Source: Bythopirellula goksoeyrii
GTDB taxonomy: Bacteria; Planctomycetota; Planctomycetia; Pirellulales; Lacipirellulaceae
Direction: 5' to 3'
Assembly: GCF_008065115.1 (NCBI RefSeq)
Contig: NZ_CP042913.1
Coordinates: 5,591,257-5,655,256, forward strand
DNA: 64,000 nt
This document shows, piece by piece, positions 50,833-59,180 of the stretch. Each line of letters opens with the position of its first letter. Within the stretch, counting starts at the first letter, position 1. A model generated the notes under the pieces. That model did no database searches. It was not told where the DNA came from and worked only from the letters and a program-made list of their open reading frames with translations. Made by a program: the position numbers and the translations under genes.

Positions 50833-51405
50833 ATGTCCGATACCCCTTCGGAAGTAACTGTTCTGATCCGCCGCGCCCAGGAGGGGGATCCGGACGCCGG
50901 TCCGCAACTATTGGAGGCTGTCTACCAAAAGCTGCATCAGATGGCCGAGAAGAAATTGGCCCAAGAGCAAGAGGGCATTACCCTACAGGCAACCGTTCTG
51001 GTCCACGATGCTTATCTCCAGTTGGTCCGGGCGGGCGAAGCGAATAACCTAAACGACCGTAAGCATTTCTACATCGTGGCCGCCAAGGTGATGCGGCGAA
51101 TGTTGATCGATCGGGCACGCAGCAGACGAGCCCTCAAGCGGGGTGGTCACGATTGGAAACGTTCTGCCGTAGAAGTCGACCACGTCGCAGATTCGGGGGA
51201 CAACACCGACGTTCTTGCATTGCATGAAGCACTCAAGAAGCTGGCCCTGCTCGATCCTCGGCAAGCAGAGATTGTTGAAATGCGGTATTTTGGAGGTTAT
51301 TCGGTCGAAGAGACTGCAGATCTGCTGGGAGTCTCTAGCAGCACAGTGAAACAAGACTTTGCCTCGGCGAAGGCTTGGCTCTATCGCGAATTGACACGAG
51401 GTTGA
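50833..51405 (+). CDS. ECF-type RNA polymerase sigma factor (planctomycete kinase-linked group)
   Basis: 190 residues. Sigma region 2 is seen in TLQATVLVHDAYLQLVRAGEANNLNDRKHFYIVAAKVMRRMLIDRARSRR and region 4 in LDPRQAEIVEMRYFGGYSVEETADLLGVSSSTVKQDFASAKAWLYREL. No anti-sigma gene is adjacent. Instead a Ser/Thr kinase gene starts at the TGA of this gene (TGATG overlap). This is a known arrangement in Planctomycetes in which the kinase is thought to control the sigma factor. Confidence 0.92.
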   Translation: MSDTPSEVTVLIRRAQEGDPDAGPQLLEAVYQKLHQMAEKKLAQEQEGITLQATVLVHDAYLQLVRAGEANNLNDRKHFYIVAAKVMRRMLIDRARSRRALKRGGHDWKRSAVEVDHVADSGDNTDVLALHEALKKLALLDPRQAEIVEMRYFGGYSVEETADLLGVSSSTVKQDFASAKAWLYRELTRG

Positions 51406-54044
51406 TGATGCCAGACACGCGCTGGGATGAAGTCAAACAGCTTTTCAACGAGGTGGTATCGCTTGCTCCACAGGATCGCAAAGTGTTTCTTGAAGAACTA
51501 GCCCAGAGATCCTCCCACTTGCATCAAGAAGTGGTTGCCCTGTTGACCTCGCATGAAGCAGCCGACAAAGGGAGTTTTCTTAAGAGCCTCAAGCACAAGA
51601 ATTCAGCCGACTTGGAAGAGACCATCAGCCTGGCTAACCTCCCTACACTGGATAAGAACGGAGAGGGCGAAGATGCTCTCTCGATGAACACGATGTCCAC
51701 AGCAGCACCTATCGAGGAGTCTTCCTACATTGGTGAACTTGGCGACTATAGTCTCATCGAACAACTCGGTCGCGGCGGAATGGGGGTCGTATATAAGGCT
51801 TATCAGAAAAAACTCCGCCGCACGGTTGCCTTGAAAGTGATCGGTTCGGGAAGCCTGTGTGCTCCCGAGGACATTGCCCGCTTCCACATCGAAGCCGAGG
51901 CCGCCGCTCGACTCAACCATCCGGGCATCGTACCCGTCTACGACGTAGGAGAGCACGAGGGAACCCACTACTACTCGATGGAATGTGTCGAGGGGGATAG
52001 TCTGGCAAAGTATGTTGGTGCCAACAATCCGCGACTCGATCCCCGGCGTGTCACCCAGATGATTGAGAAAGTTTGTCGCGCAGTGCAATACGCCCACGAT
52101 CGTGCCGTGATTCATCGCGACCTGAAACCAGCCAACATCATGGTCGACAAGGAAGGGCAGCCTCGCTTGACGGATTTCGGACTGGCCAAGGTCCTGCAGG
52201 AAGAGGAAGGCCTCACCATGACGGGCCAAGTGATGGGGACACCCAACTACATGGCCCCAGAGCAGGCGAAGGGGCAAGTCGACCAGATCTCGAACCGCAC
52301 TGATGTCTACTCCTTGGGGGCGACATTGTATGCCCTGCTCTCCGGTGCACCACCATTCGTGGGCAAGAACTTGATGGAGACGCTTCGCAAAGTAGAAAGT
52401 GCCGCACCCGAGCCACTCAGCTTCCACGGCTCTCCGGTGCCACTCGACCTGTGGACGATCTGCGAGAAGAGCCTCGCCAAGCGGCCTGAGGATCGCTACG
52501 AATCAGCAGGTGCCATGGCGGATGATCTCGAGCGTTATCTTTCAGGATTCCCCATCGCTGCCAGGGCTGTCGGACCTTGGATGCGATTCTATCGTTGGTG
52601 TCAACGAAACACGCTCGTCGCTGCGTTGATAGGCGCTGTGATGGGCACGATGCTTGTCGCCACGATCGTCTCGATCAGTTTTGCCATCCAAACCAAGTCA
52701 GCACTCCGCAGGGCGGAATATAATCGCGGGCAGCTGGAAAGAGCTTTAGACGACGCTTTTATCTCAGTCAGTGAAAACGATCTCTCTGACGAACCTGGCA
52801 CCCAACAGGTCCGTCGCAGACTGCTCACCATCGCAGAGAAGTATTACGATGAGCTCAGTAGCACCGACCAGATTTCACCAGCCTATGTAGCCAATGCGGC
52901 ATACCTGCTGGGCAGAGTCCAGTCCTCACTCGGCATGGACGAAGAAGCCGAACAGTCTTTCAAGAAAGCGATCTCTTCGCAAACCGGCCTGGCGCATAAA
53001 CCAGCAAGCACAATCGATTCCCGGATGGCACTTGCCGCAACTTATAATGAGTTGGCCAAACTAGGAGAAAAGGCCTGGAATGTTCGGCTCGACGAAGCGA
53101 ATGAAGTTGCCCAAGCTGGCCTGCACTCATGGCGCGAGCATTCCCAGAATTGTCTCGATTGCCGTACTCAGGCGCTGGCAGAGTCCCCCAACCGACGCGA
53201 CCTGAAGAGACTCGAGGCCAACGCCAAGATGAATCTGGGTTTGAGCCATGTCGCCCAGGGTCGCGAGAATCCGCAGGGCACCGACTTCGCCGAGGCCGAG
53301 CGACTTCTGCAAGAAGCTAACGAAACCTTCCGCGAGCTAAACGAGCAAGCGGAGAATGATCCACTCGTACAAAAGGATCTTGCCCGTGGGTTGGCGGCGT
53401 TGGCCCGCCTGCGCGATGCCGAAGCAGAGGCTCTGGCGAATTCAGATCCAGAAGCCTACGAATCACTACTCCGCAAATCTCTGGAACTCCGCTCCCAAGC
53501 AGCCGAAACAATAGCCTCGCTTCCAGTCGAATCGGTATCCGCCGAGACTCAGATGATGTTGGCCACAAGCTATCAGCTCTGTGGCGAAAGCCACGTGCAG
53601 TTGGGAGAGTTCAATGAAGCGGTAGCCGCTTACAAGAGCAACATGCACGTGATGCAGCAACTCTTGATGACCAATCCGAGTGTTTTCAAATACCGCGAGG
53701 GAGTGGCAAGAGCCCAGTTCATGTTGTCGCAACTCCTGTTTGCGCTGCAAGACAATGAAGGCTACGACTATACGGTCGAATTCCACCACTCGTTGGTCGA
53801 CGGGCTGGCAATCGATCCCGAGAATGAAAAAGCAGCAGACCTGCTCTACGAATATACGACTGCAATCGCAGATTCCCTCGCTCAAGCAGAGCTTGTTCCA
53901 GAAGCTGTCGAGGCACTCAATCACGCCAGAAACTTGCTCGTGGATCTACAAATCCTAGGAGGTGACCGAAGTATCATCGAGAACACCATCGAGCGTCTCG
54001 ACCGTAAGATCGAAGAGCTTCAAGGGTTGGAGTCAACGACGTAG
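51405..54044 (+). CDS. Membrane-anchored Ser/Thr protein kinase with large sensor-like C-terminal part
   Basis: 879 residues from ATG 51405, overlapping the sigma stop. Kinase domain about 115-382: LGRGGMGVVYKA at 121-132, LKVI with K144, HRDLKPAN at 237-244, DFG at 257-259, GTPNYMAPEQAKG in the activation loop. One membrane helix at about 404-427 (LVAALIGAVMGTMLVATIVSIS). The remaining 450 residues are helical with TPR-like spacing (YLLGRVQSSLGMDEEAEQSFKKAI; ALAALARLRDAEAEALANSD; YQLCGESHVQLGEFNEAVAAYKS), extracytoplasmic. The N-terminal 100 residues are a helical preface common in this group. The overlap with the sigma gene suggests the kinase governs it. Confidence 0.93.
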   Translation: MMPDTRWDEVKQLFNEVVSLAPQDRKVFLEELAQRSSHLHQEVVALLTSHEAADKGSFLKSLKHKNSADLEETISLANLPTLDKNGEGEDALSMNTMSTAAPIEESSYIGELGDYSLIEQLGRGGMGVVYKAYQKKLRRTVALKVIGSGSLCAPEDIARFHIEAEAAARLNHPGIVPVYDVGEHEGTHYYSMECVEGDSLAKYVGANNPRLDPRRVTQMIEKVCRAVQYAHDRAVIHRDLKPANIMVDKEGQPRLTDFGLAKVLQEEEGLTMTGQVMGTPNYMAPEQAKGQVDQISNRTDVYSLGATLYALLSGAPPFVGKNLMETLRKVESAAPEPLSFHGSPVPLDLWTICEKSLAKRPEDRYESAGAMADDLERYLSGFPIAARAVGPWMRFYRWCQRNTLVAALIGAVMGTMLVATIVSISFAIQTKSALRRAEYNRGQLERALDDAFISVSENDLSDEPGTQQVRRRLLTIAEKYYDELSSTDQISPAYVANAAYLLGRVQSSLGMDEEAEQSFKKAISSQTGLAHKPASTIDSRMALAATYNELAKLGEKAWNVRLDEANEVAQAGLHSWREHSQNCLDCRTQALAESPNRRDLKRLEANAKMNLGLSHVAQGRENPQGTDFAEAERLLQEANETFRELNEQAENDPLVQKDLARGLAALARLRDAEAEALANSDPEAYESLLRKSLELRSQAAETIASLPVESVSAETQMMLATSYQLCGESHVQLGEFNEAVAAYKSNMHVMQQLLMTNPSVFKYREGVARAQFMLSQLLFALQDNEGYDYTVEFHHSLVDGLAIDPENEKAADLLYEYTTAIADSLAQAELVPEAVEALNHARNLLVDLQILGGDRSIIENTIERLDRKIEELQGLESTT

Positions 54045-54092
54045 GCGAGCAGATTCTCCCTAGCCAGACCAACACCTTGGTCCGGGGAAAAC

Positions 54093-54114
54093 CCGGAGGC
54101 AGATGTGCCTCCGG
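54093..54114. terminator. Hairpin after the kinase gene
   Basis: CCGGAGGCA-GATG-TGCCTCCGG, within a larger CTAGCC...GGCTAG frame (54059-54119). It has no T-run, so it may be a repeat rather than a terminator. Confidence 0.5.
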
Positions 54115-54247
54115 CTAGGATTGCTTCGAACCCTTGTGCTAGCAGCCTTCATAATCCCATCAGACGGCAAGTTTTTCTAAATCCTCAATCTTTCCCTAAC
54201 CGATACCCACTCAAGACGCACACTTATGTTCTCGGGGGGGAATCTTA

Positions 54248-55807
54248 ATGTTAGTTCGATCGTTTGACGTCCAGCTTTCGCTGTTGGCACTCTTGATAGG
54301 TGGTTTCACAGCCACACCGTCTCTTGGCCAATTGCCGGCACGCAGTTTTGCTCCACAGAGACAGCAAAACTACTCCGATGTCTACGACGCCTCGTTTTTC
54401 TCCACCGGCAGCGATCTGAATCAGGCGATGCCTGTCCAGTTCCAATCAGGTGCCCGGGCAACTGGTTCCGGAAGGACCTCTGCCAGACAAGCATCGCTCA
54501 GCGGCAGTGGCCAGCGTACTCCGCAATCATTTGCGATTCGTCTGGCCCGTGCTCCGAACATGATGGGCGATCTTGTCGGTCAATCCTATGACATGGCCGA
54601 GATGGACTTCTTTGTTGGTCGTTCGGTTCATCACATTACCTCAGTGAACGATTTTCACCTCATTGATGAGACCGGACCGAAAGTCCTCTACGTGGGTGGA
54701 CCGGGAGGAAGCTCGCCAGGGTCCTTTTTTGTGCCTGGGCCCACTCCGCCGGCTCCCGATCTGGTCGAAGGGTTGAGCAGCAACATCCCTGGAATATTTC
54801 GTGCGGAAAGTACCTTTGATGATTTCGTAGACGTTTACAATGACGAGCTCGATGTCACACCCGATATTTCTGATGCTCTGGTCTACAACATCATTCAAGA
54901 GCACGAGATCGTGCTTCCCAACCCGGCTGCTGCCGATTTTGTGGGTCGGGTCCGCATCCAGGACAACAACAGCCCGTTGCCCAAAGATCGCGTCTACTTC
55001 GACTACAACTATTTCCACAATGTTCCGCTCAATGCCACGGGAGTCGATGTCAATCGTTTCGCCCCTGGGTTCGAGAAAACCTTCCTCAACAAGATGGCCT
55101 CGATCGACGTTCGGGTTCCGATGGCGCAGACACTTGATAGCACGATGCTGGCCGACGGCGTAACTGATATCTCCAACACAGAGTTCGGCAACCTCGCACT
55201 CATCTCCAAGTTTCTGCTTACATCCACAGATACATGTGCCCTCGCCGCTGGTTTGGGCTTGGCAGTCCCCACAGCAGACGACATGGAGGTCAACCTATCC
55301 AACGGCACGGAACTCATCGAGGTTGAAAACGACTCCACTCATCTATTGCCTTACATTGCTGCCTTGTACACGCCAGAGCGGAGCAACACCTTCGTGCTCA
55401 GTTATCTGACTCTGGATTTCGACAGTACAGGCAACGACGTCCTGGCCAATGTGAATGGCACTGGCCTGGAAAAAGTAGGTGTCTTACAAGACCAGCACCT
55501 GCTTACTTTTAGCTTTGCCATCGGGAGCTGGTGCTACGAGAACTATGCCCCCGGCAGCATGCTCAAGCGGATTGGCTGGTCCATGGAAACGCATTACACC
55601 ACAACACTCAACGACTCGGACACTATTGTGGTGGATAACTTCCAGATCGGTACTCCTGGCCAAGACCTCGATTTGGTGAATGAGGTAGTCGGTGGCCACG
55701 TGCTGATTGGCAAGACCCTTTTCACCGGCGGGTATGCCGTTCCTTTAACTTCCGCCGACCGGGTATTCGACGGCGAGCTGCGGTTCTTTGCCAACCGGTT
55801 CTTCTAA
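54248..55807 (+). CDS. Secreted protein of unknown function, planctomycete type
   Basis: 519 residues with a signal peptide (LSLLALLIGGFTATPSLG). The remainder appears beta-rich: VLYVGGPGGSSPGSFFVPG, VGRVRIQDNNSPLPKDRVYFDYNYFHNVPLN, FEKTFLNKMASIDVRVPMAQTL, then LISKFLLTSTDTCALAAGLGLAVPT and a C-terminal GELRFFANRFF. Alternating hydrophobic strands ending with a terminal Phe suggest an outer-membrane beta-barrel, by inference. The last 34 codons recur as an orphan tail at 56786-56890. No operon partner. Confidence 0.78.
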   Translation: MLVRSFDVQLSLLALLIGGFTATPSLGQLPARSFAPQRQQNYSDVYDASFFSTGSDLNQAMPVQFQSGARATGSGRTSARQASLSGSGQRTPQSFAIRLARAPNMMGDLVGQSYDMAEMDFFVGRSVHHITSVNDFHLIDETGPKVLYVGGPGGSSPGSFFVPGPTPPAPDLVEGLSSNIPGIFRAESTFDDFVDVYNDELDVTPDISDALVYNIIQEHEIVLPNPAAADFVGRVRIQDNNSPLPKDRVYFDYNYFHNVPLNATGVDVNRFAPGFEKTFLNKMASIDVRVPMAQTLDSTMLADGVTDISNTEFGNLALISKFLLTSTDTCALAAGLGLAVPTADDMEVNLSNGTELIEVENDSTHLLPYIAALYTPERSNTFVLSYLTLDFDSTGNDVLANVNGTGLEKVGVLQDQHLLTFSFAIGSWCYENYAPGSMLKRIGWSMETHYTTTLNDSDTIVVDNFQIGTPGQDLDLVNEVVGGHVLIGKTLFTGGYAVPLTSADRVFDGELRFFANRFF

Positions 55808-55918
55808 AACCCTAGCGTCGCTTCGCTAACTCGCTCTGGCCGGGAACTGGATGTTCTCAGCGGTTGCTGAGACTCGAATTGTCGAGCGCTGGCACAATAT
55901 CTGCGAAAATAGGCCTAC

Positions 55919-55947
55919 TTGGATCGCTTCTCAGACTCGGGTACAAT
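55919..55947 (+). promoter_or_regulatory. Possible promoter of the small-ORF pair
   Basis: TTGGAT (55919-55924), 17-base spacer, TACAAT (55942-55947), 58 bases before ATG 56005. Confidence 0.5.
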
Positions 55948-56004
55948 CGCAACACCACTCGGCTCTCATTCTCAGTGAAACTTAAGTTTTGTGAGGACGT
56001 TGCG

Positions 56005-56220
56005 ATGACTTTGCGTGAACCTCATTTTGAACAGCGACTCAAGCAATCCGATACTTATGATCGGACGTATGTACAGCCAGAAGAGTATCGCCGTCTCTTA
56101 TTAAGTTGGCGTAAAATGGAACGAGTGTACGAAAATGGTGGTCGCGATGTTTGTGGATTGATGGATTTGCAATCTGGCAAACAGTATCTGATTGAGCGCC
56201 ATCATCTAATGAGAGATTGA
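56005..56220 (+). CDS. Small conserved hypothetical protein
   Basis: 71 residues from ATG 56005 (MTLREPHFEQRLKQ), with GAGGAC about 9 bases ahead. The in-frame start at 55864 would lie upstream of the promoter, so it is not used. Charged, no membrane helix, with YRRLLLSWRKMERVYENGGRDV and LMDLQSGKQYLIERH; no domain known. It sits between the 54248 gene and an orphan copy of its 3' end, together with the next ORF, 80 bases downstream. Confidence 0.6.
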   Translation: MTLREPHFEQRLKQSDTYDRTYVQPEEYRRLLLSWRKMERVYENGGRDVCGLMDLQSGKQYLIERHHLMRD

Positions 56221-56299
56221 TTTGCGCATTCGTGTCCTCTATAATACAAGTCTGCTGAGGCTCCTCTGTGCCATGGTCAGACGAAAGGTAGAGGAAACC

Positions 56300-56623
56300 A
56301 TGATTCTCCAGAAGTCAAACCGAGCCCTATTTCACAAAGGCGACTGTGTAGTCTTCCGTCGCATGAAGTGCAACACCCAGCCCAGCCGCCGGGCACAAAA
56401 TATTCAAGCTGCTCACCACGGTGATGACTACTATTATGTTGTCGAAAAATGCTGGATCGTTGCTGAGGTTCTCAAGGAAGGGAAGTTGCTCTTAAAGACA
56501 CGGAGCGGCAAGAGCCATATTGTCGACGCGAGTGATCCGAAACTGCGCCCGGCAAGTATTTGGGATAAGATTCGCTACCGCTCTAGATTCAGCCAATTGC
56601 AGCTACCTACCGCTGCTTGCTGA
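56300..56623 (+). CDS. Small conserved hypothetical protein
   Basis: 107 residues from ATG 56300, with GAGGAAA ahead. An upstream TTG at 56222 is less likely. Basic, soluble: FHKGDCVVFRRMKCNTQPSRRAQNIQAAHHG, YYYVVEKCWIVAEVLKEGKLLLKTRSGK, PASIWDKIRYRSRF. The strand-rich middle (FHKGDCVVF, WIVAEVL, LLLKTRSGKSHIVD) could be a small barrel of the SH3 or KOW kind, and I recall similar short proteins in other Pirellulales. Role unknown; the basic charge would suit RNA or DNA binding. Confidence 0.65.
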   Translation: MILQKSNRALFHKGDCVVFRRMKCNTQPSRRAQNIQAAHHGDDYYYVVEKCWIVAEVLKEGKLLLKTRSGKSHIVDASDPKLRPASIWDKIRYRSRFSQLQLPTAAC

Positions 56624-57193
56624 ACCATTCATTGTTCATAGAGCCAAGTTTTTAAATCCATCAAGGGCATCTCGAATTCCTTGTCGCTCTGCGTCGGTCA
56701 TCTCCAGTAACTGGCATCCAAGCCACGTTCTATCGGCGATTGCCGTTCCTGCGCTCTCAATCGCCAATACCCTTGTGGACATAGTCTGTTCGGCAAGACG
56801 CTGTTCACCGGCGCGTACGCCGTCCCATTGACGCCCGGCGACCACGTCTTCGACGGCGAACTGCGGTTTTTCGCCGACCGGTTCTTCTAAAGACGTGTCG
56901 TGTGTGAGCCTTAGAGAGGGACGCAAGTTTTCCTAGACGGTCGCATTAGATTCCGTATCCCAGCAAACGAAAACAACATTGTGACCAGCTACCCAGGTCA
57001 CACCTCTTACGCATTAGTGCGATCCACATGCGCGACTTCTAGATATCGGGCACCAATCTGCTATTGTTTCAATTTGCTTTTCGGAGATTGTGCTTTGCAA
57101 TTGCAACAGGTCGTTTACAATAGGCAACGGGAAGCACATGATTGGTATCTTGTTTGGATCAGTTTTCCCCAGAGCCACAGGAATCATTCCGAG
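56624..57193. other. Region of gene debris before the DUF1559 gene
   Basis: It contains the orphan 3' tail (56786-56890) and, on the minus strand, a 48-codon frame at 56636-56782 (MSTRVLAIES, DAERQGIRDALDGFKNLAL) that looks like the end of a real protein, family unknown. The 300 bases after 56890 show no gene. Confidence 0.45.
56786..56890 (+). pseudogene. Orphan duplicate of the C-terminal end of the 54248 gene
   Basis: From about 56789 the frame reads FGKTLFTGAYAVPL, then HVFDGELRFFADRFF and TAA. The 54248 protein ends IGKTLFTGGYAVPL and RVFDGELRFFANRFF. The 33 codons can be aligned end to end with only a few substitutions and no frameshift, ending at the same stop. No start or upstream homology remains. 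It is the remainder of a second gene copy in the same orientation, 980 bases downstream. Confidence 0.85.
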
Positions 57194-58243
57194 ATGTCTT
57201 TAACACTCACCTCACGCAAGTGTCTCCGCCAGCGACGCAAGGGCTTCACTCTTGTGGAACTTCTTGTAGTGATCGCAATTATCGGGGTCTTGGTAGCCCT
57301 GTTACTCCCTGCGATCCAGGCGGCCCGTGAGGCGGCTCGACGCATGCAATGTCAGAACAATTTGCACAACCTCGCCTTGGCTGTGCTCAATTATGAAAGC
57401 CAAAACAAGGCATTGCCACCTTCGATTGAGTTACCCGTGGTCAATAACAAAGTCGAACTGAAGGCCACCGGTTCGCGACTCAGTTGGATCGTCCGTATCT
57501 TGCCATTTATCGAACAGCAAGGACTGTACGATCAGTTTGATTTGGATGAACTCGCCTTCCAACAAGATGCGAATTTGGCACCTGAAACAAAGTTTATCCA
57601 GATGCTCCTATGCCCTACGGATCAGGCGCAAGGAAGATCATTCACGTCGAACGTCCTAGTATTCAACAAGGTTTTTGCCAAGGGCAATTACGCTGCGTTC
57701 GTCAGTCCCGAACATTCCCAGTGCATGGCTCTAGCCAAGGGTGCCCTGATTAACGAGGAACAATCCCTCTCAAACGTACGGGATGGCACCTCCAATACCT
57801 TGATGCTCTCCGAAGTTCGTACCCGTGAAGATCAGCTCGATTCGCGCGGTGCGTGGGCGCTCGCCTGGCCAGGATCCAGCCTGCTTGCCACGGACATGCA
57901 TTCTACCACTTCCAATGTGCGGATATGCAATCAGTCGAATCCCCCTGATTACGTGCCGAACCCGATCTGGGAGGAATTTGTTATGACGCCCAACGCCCAA
58001 GGCCTTAAAGCCGATGACCTTTATATATGCAACAGCATTATGTCAACGGCAGCCGCTCTCGAAGGAATGCCTTGCAAGAGTATTAGCAACAGCGAAACGA
58101 TCGCTGCCTCGCGCAGCCTGCATTTCGGAGGGGTCAATAGCGCGAACATCGATGGGAGCGTCCGCTGGGTAGTCGACGAAATTGACCCTGTTATCTATGG
58201 CAGTCTGGTGTGTATTAATGACGGATTGGTTCTTCAGGAATAG
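57194..58243 (+). CDS. DUF1559 protein with type IV pilin-like N-terminus
   Basis: 349 residues from ATG 57194. The longer frame upstream is non-coding. The prepilin signal RKGFTLVELLVVIAIIGVLVALLLPAIQAAREAARR (class III cleavage before FTLVELL) is followed by CQNNLHNLALAVLNYES, the DUF1559 start. Later features are RILPFIEQQGLYDQF, LLCPTD, NVRDGTSNTLMLSEVRT and a C-terminal FGGVNSANIDGSVRWVVDEI. The family is hugely expanded in Planctomycetes; its members are exported by a type II-like system and probably assemble on the cell surface. A small membrane-protein gene follows. Confidence 0.92.
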   Translation: MSLTLTSRKCLRQRRKGFTLVELLVVIAIIGVLVALLLPAIQAAREAARRMQCQNNLHNLALAVLNYESQNKALPPSIELPVVNNKVELKATGSRLSWIVRILPFIEQQGLYDQFDLDELAFQQDANLAPETKFIQMLLCPTDQAQGRSFTSNVLVFNKVFAKGNYAAFVSPEHSQCMALAKGALINEEQSLSNVRDGTSNTLMLSEVRTREDQLDSRGAWALAWPGSSLLATDMHSTTSNVRICNQSNPPDYVPNPIWEEFVMTPNAQGLKADDLYICNSIMSTAAALEGMPCKSISNSETIAASRSLHFGGVNSANIDGSVRWVVDEIDPVIYGSLVCINDGLVLQE

Positions 58244-58298
58244 TCTTTCCAAGCATGACCGCGACACTCAGACCCCTAAGAATCCGGCAAAGGATTTC

Positions 58299-58679
58299 AT
58301 GAAAACAATTCTCCCCGCTAGCGCGGTCATTGTAGGCCTACTGCTCGTAGTTCTTGGCTTCTCCTGGTCCAGCCTCTTTCCCGCCTCTCGAGTGTGGACC
58401 CCTGAGAAAAATGAGAGAAAAAGCGAATTGGCTTCCGAGATTACGCGATTGCGATTTGCTATTGTCCAAGCAGAAAACAATCCCAATATGCAATCGGGAC
58501 CAAATCCTGCCGAACTCAAGTCGACGCACATCGAACTCAAGAAAGAGTTCGACTTACTGCAAGAGGAATTCGAGAATGCTCGCGATAGTCCTGGTTCGAC
58601 AGGCAGTACGGTCAAATGGCTAGGAATTATCCTCACCATCGGCGGCTCACTCTTCGTGTTTGCGAATCGGCAAGGCTGA
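58299..58679 (+). CDS. Small membrane protein linked to the DUF1559 gene
   Basis: 126 residues from ATG 58299 (MKTILPASAVIVGLLL), with AAAGGA 7 bases ahead. ATG 58218, inside the DUF1559 gene, is a possible earlier start. Helix 6-26, then an extracytoplasmic coiled-coil (ELASEITRLRFAIVQAENN, ELKKEFDLLQEEFENAR), then a second helix near the end (VKWLGIILTIGGSLFVF). Two membrane helices round a coiled coil suggest a scaffold. Association with DUF1559 genes is inference from position. Confidence 0.7.
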   Translation: MKTILPASAVIVGLLLVVLGFSWSSLFPASRVWTPEKNERKSELASEITRLRFAIVQAENNPNMQSGPNPAELKSTHIELKKEFDLLQEEFENARDSPGSTGSTVKWLGIILTIGGSLFVFANRQG

Positions 58680-59180
58680 CAACTCGCTATTCTCTTTAAC
58701 TCTTTTCGTAGAAGCGAGTTGCGACAATCGCCTGCTATTTTGTGGCTTAGCTCCAGGGTGCTCAGGCCAGAACGGGCACTGACTCGGTTCGGCTCAAGAT
58801 CAACCCGACGCTTATCCTGCCAGCCAATCCCCTCGTTGGCAGCAGAATCTGGGAAAAGTGCGCAGAAAAAAGAAACTTATGCGCACAATCAATTAGAATT
58901 TTTGGGGTTTGGGGTTATGATGGGAAGTGTGTGCGAAAGAATTTGCGGTTTGTGCCGATTTTGGGCGGTGGCATAAACTGTTAGGTTGAATAGAGTCTGA
59001 TGCTTGTTATCGCCCAGGATAACTTTTCCTCGCGATGCTCTCGCATTAGTCTCCGTAGCTACAATCAATTCTTCCGCCTCAGGACAGATTTGGGTATTTC
59101 AAGCACTGAATTGGTTTTGTGAAGTTATTTCAAGAGATTGTACCAATTCCGTGGGATCATGATTTTAAGAGAATAAAGGG
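58680..59180. other. Gene-free stretch
   Basis: AACTCGC/GCGAGTT arms at 58681-58721 form a long hairpin just after the previous stop and may end the transcript. A GTGCGCA...TGCGCAC inverted repeat lies at about 58858-58886. The part from 59090 on is AT-rich and probably contains the promoter of the PEP-CTERM cluster. No gene seen. Confidence 0.45.

Noticed and set aside
51603-52427. 274-codon open frame on the minus strand
   Set aside because: It is antisense to the kinase domain, whose motifs are intact in the other frame.
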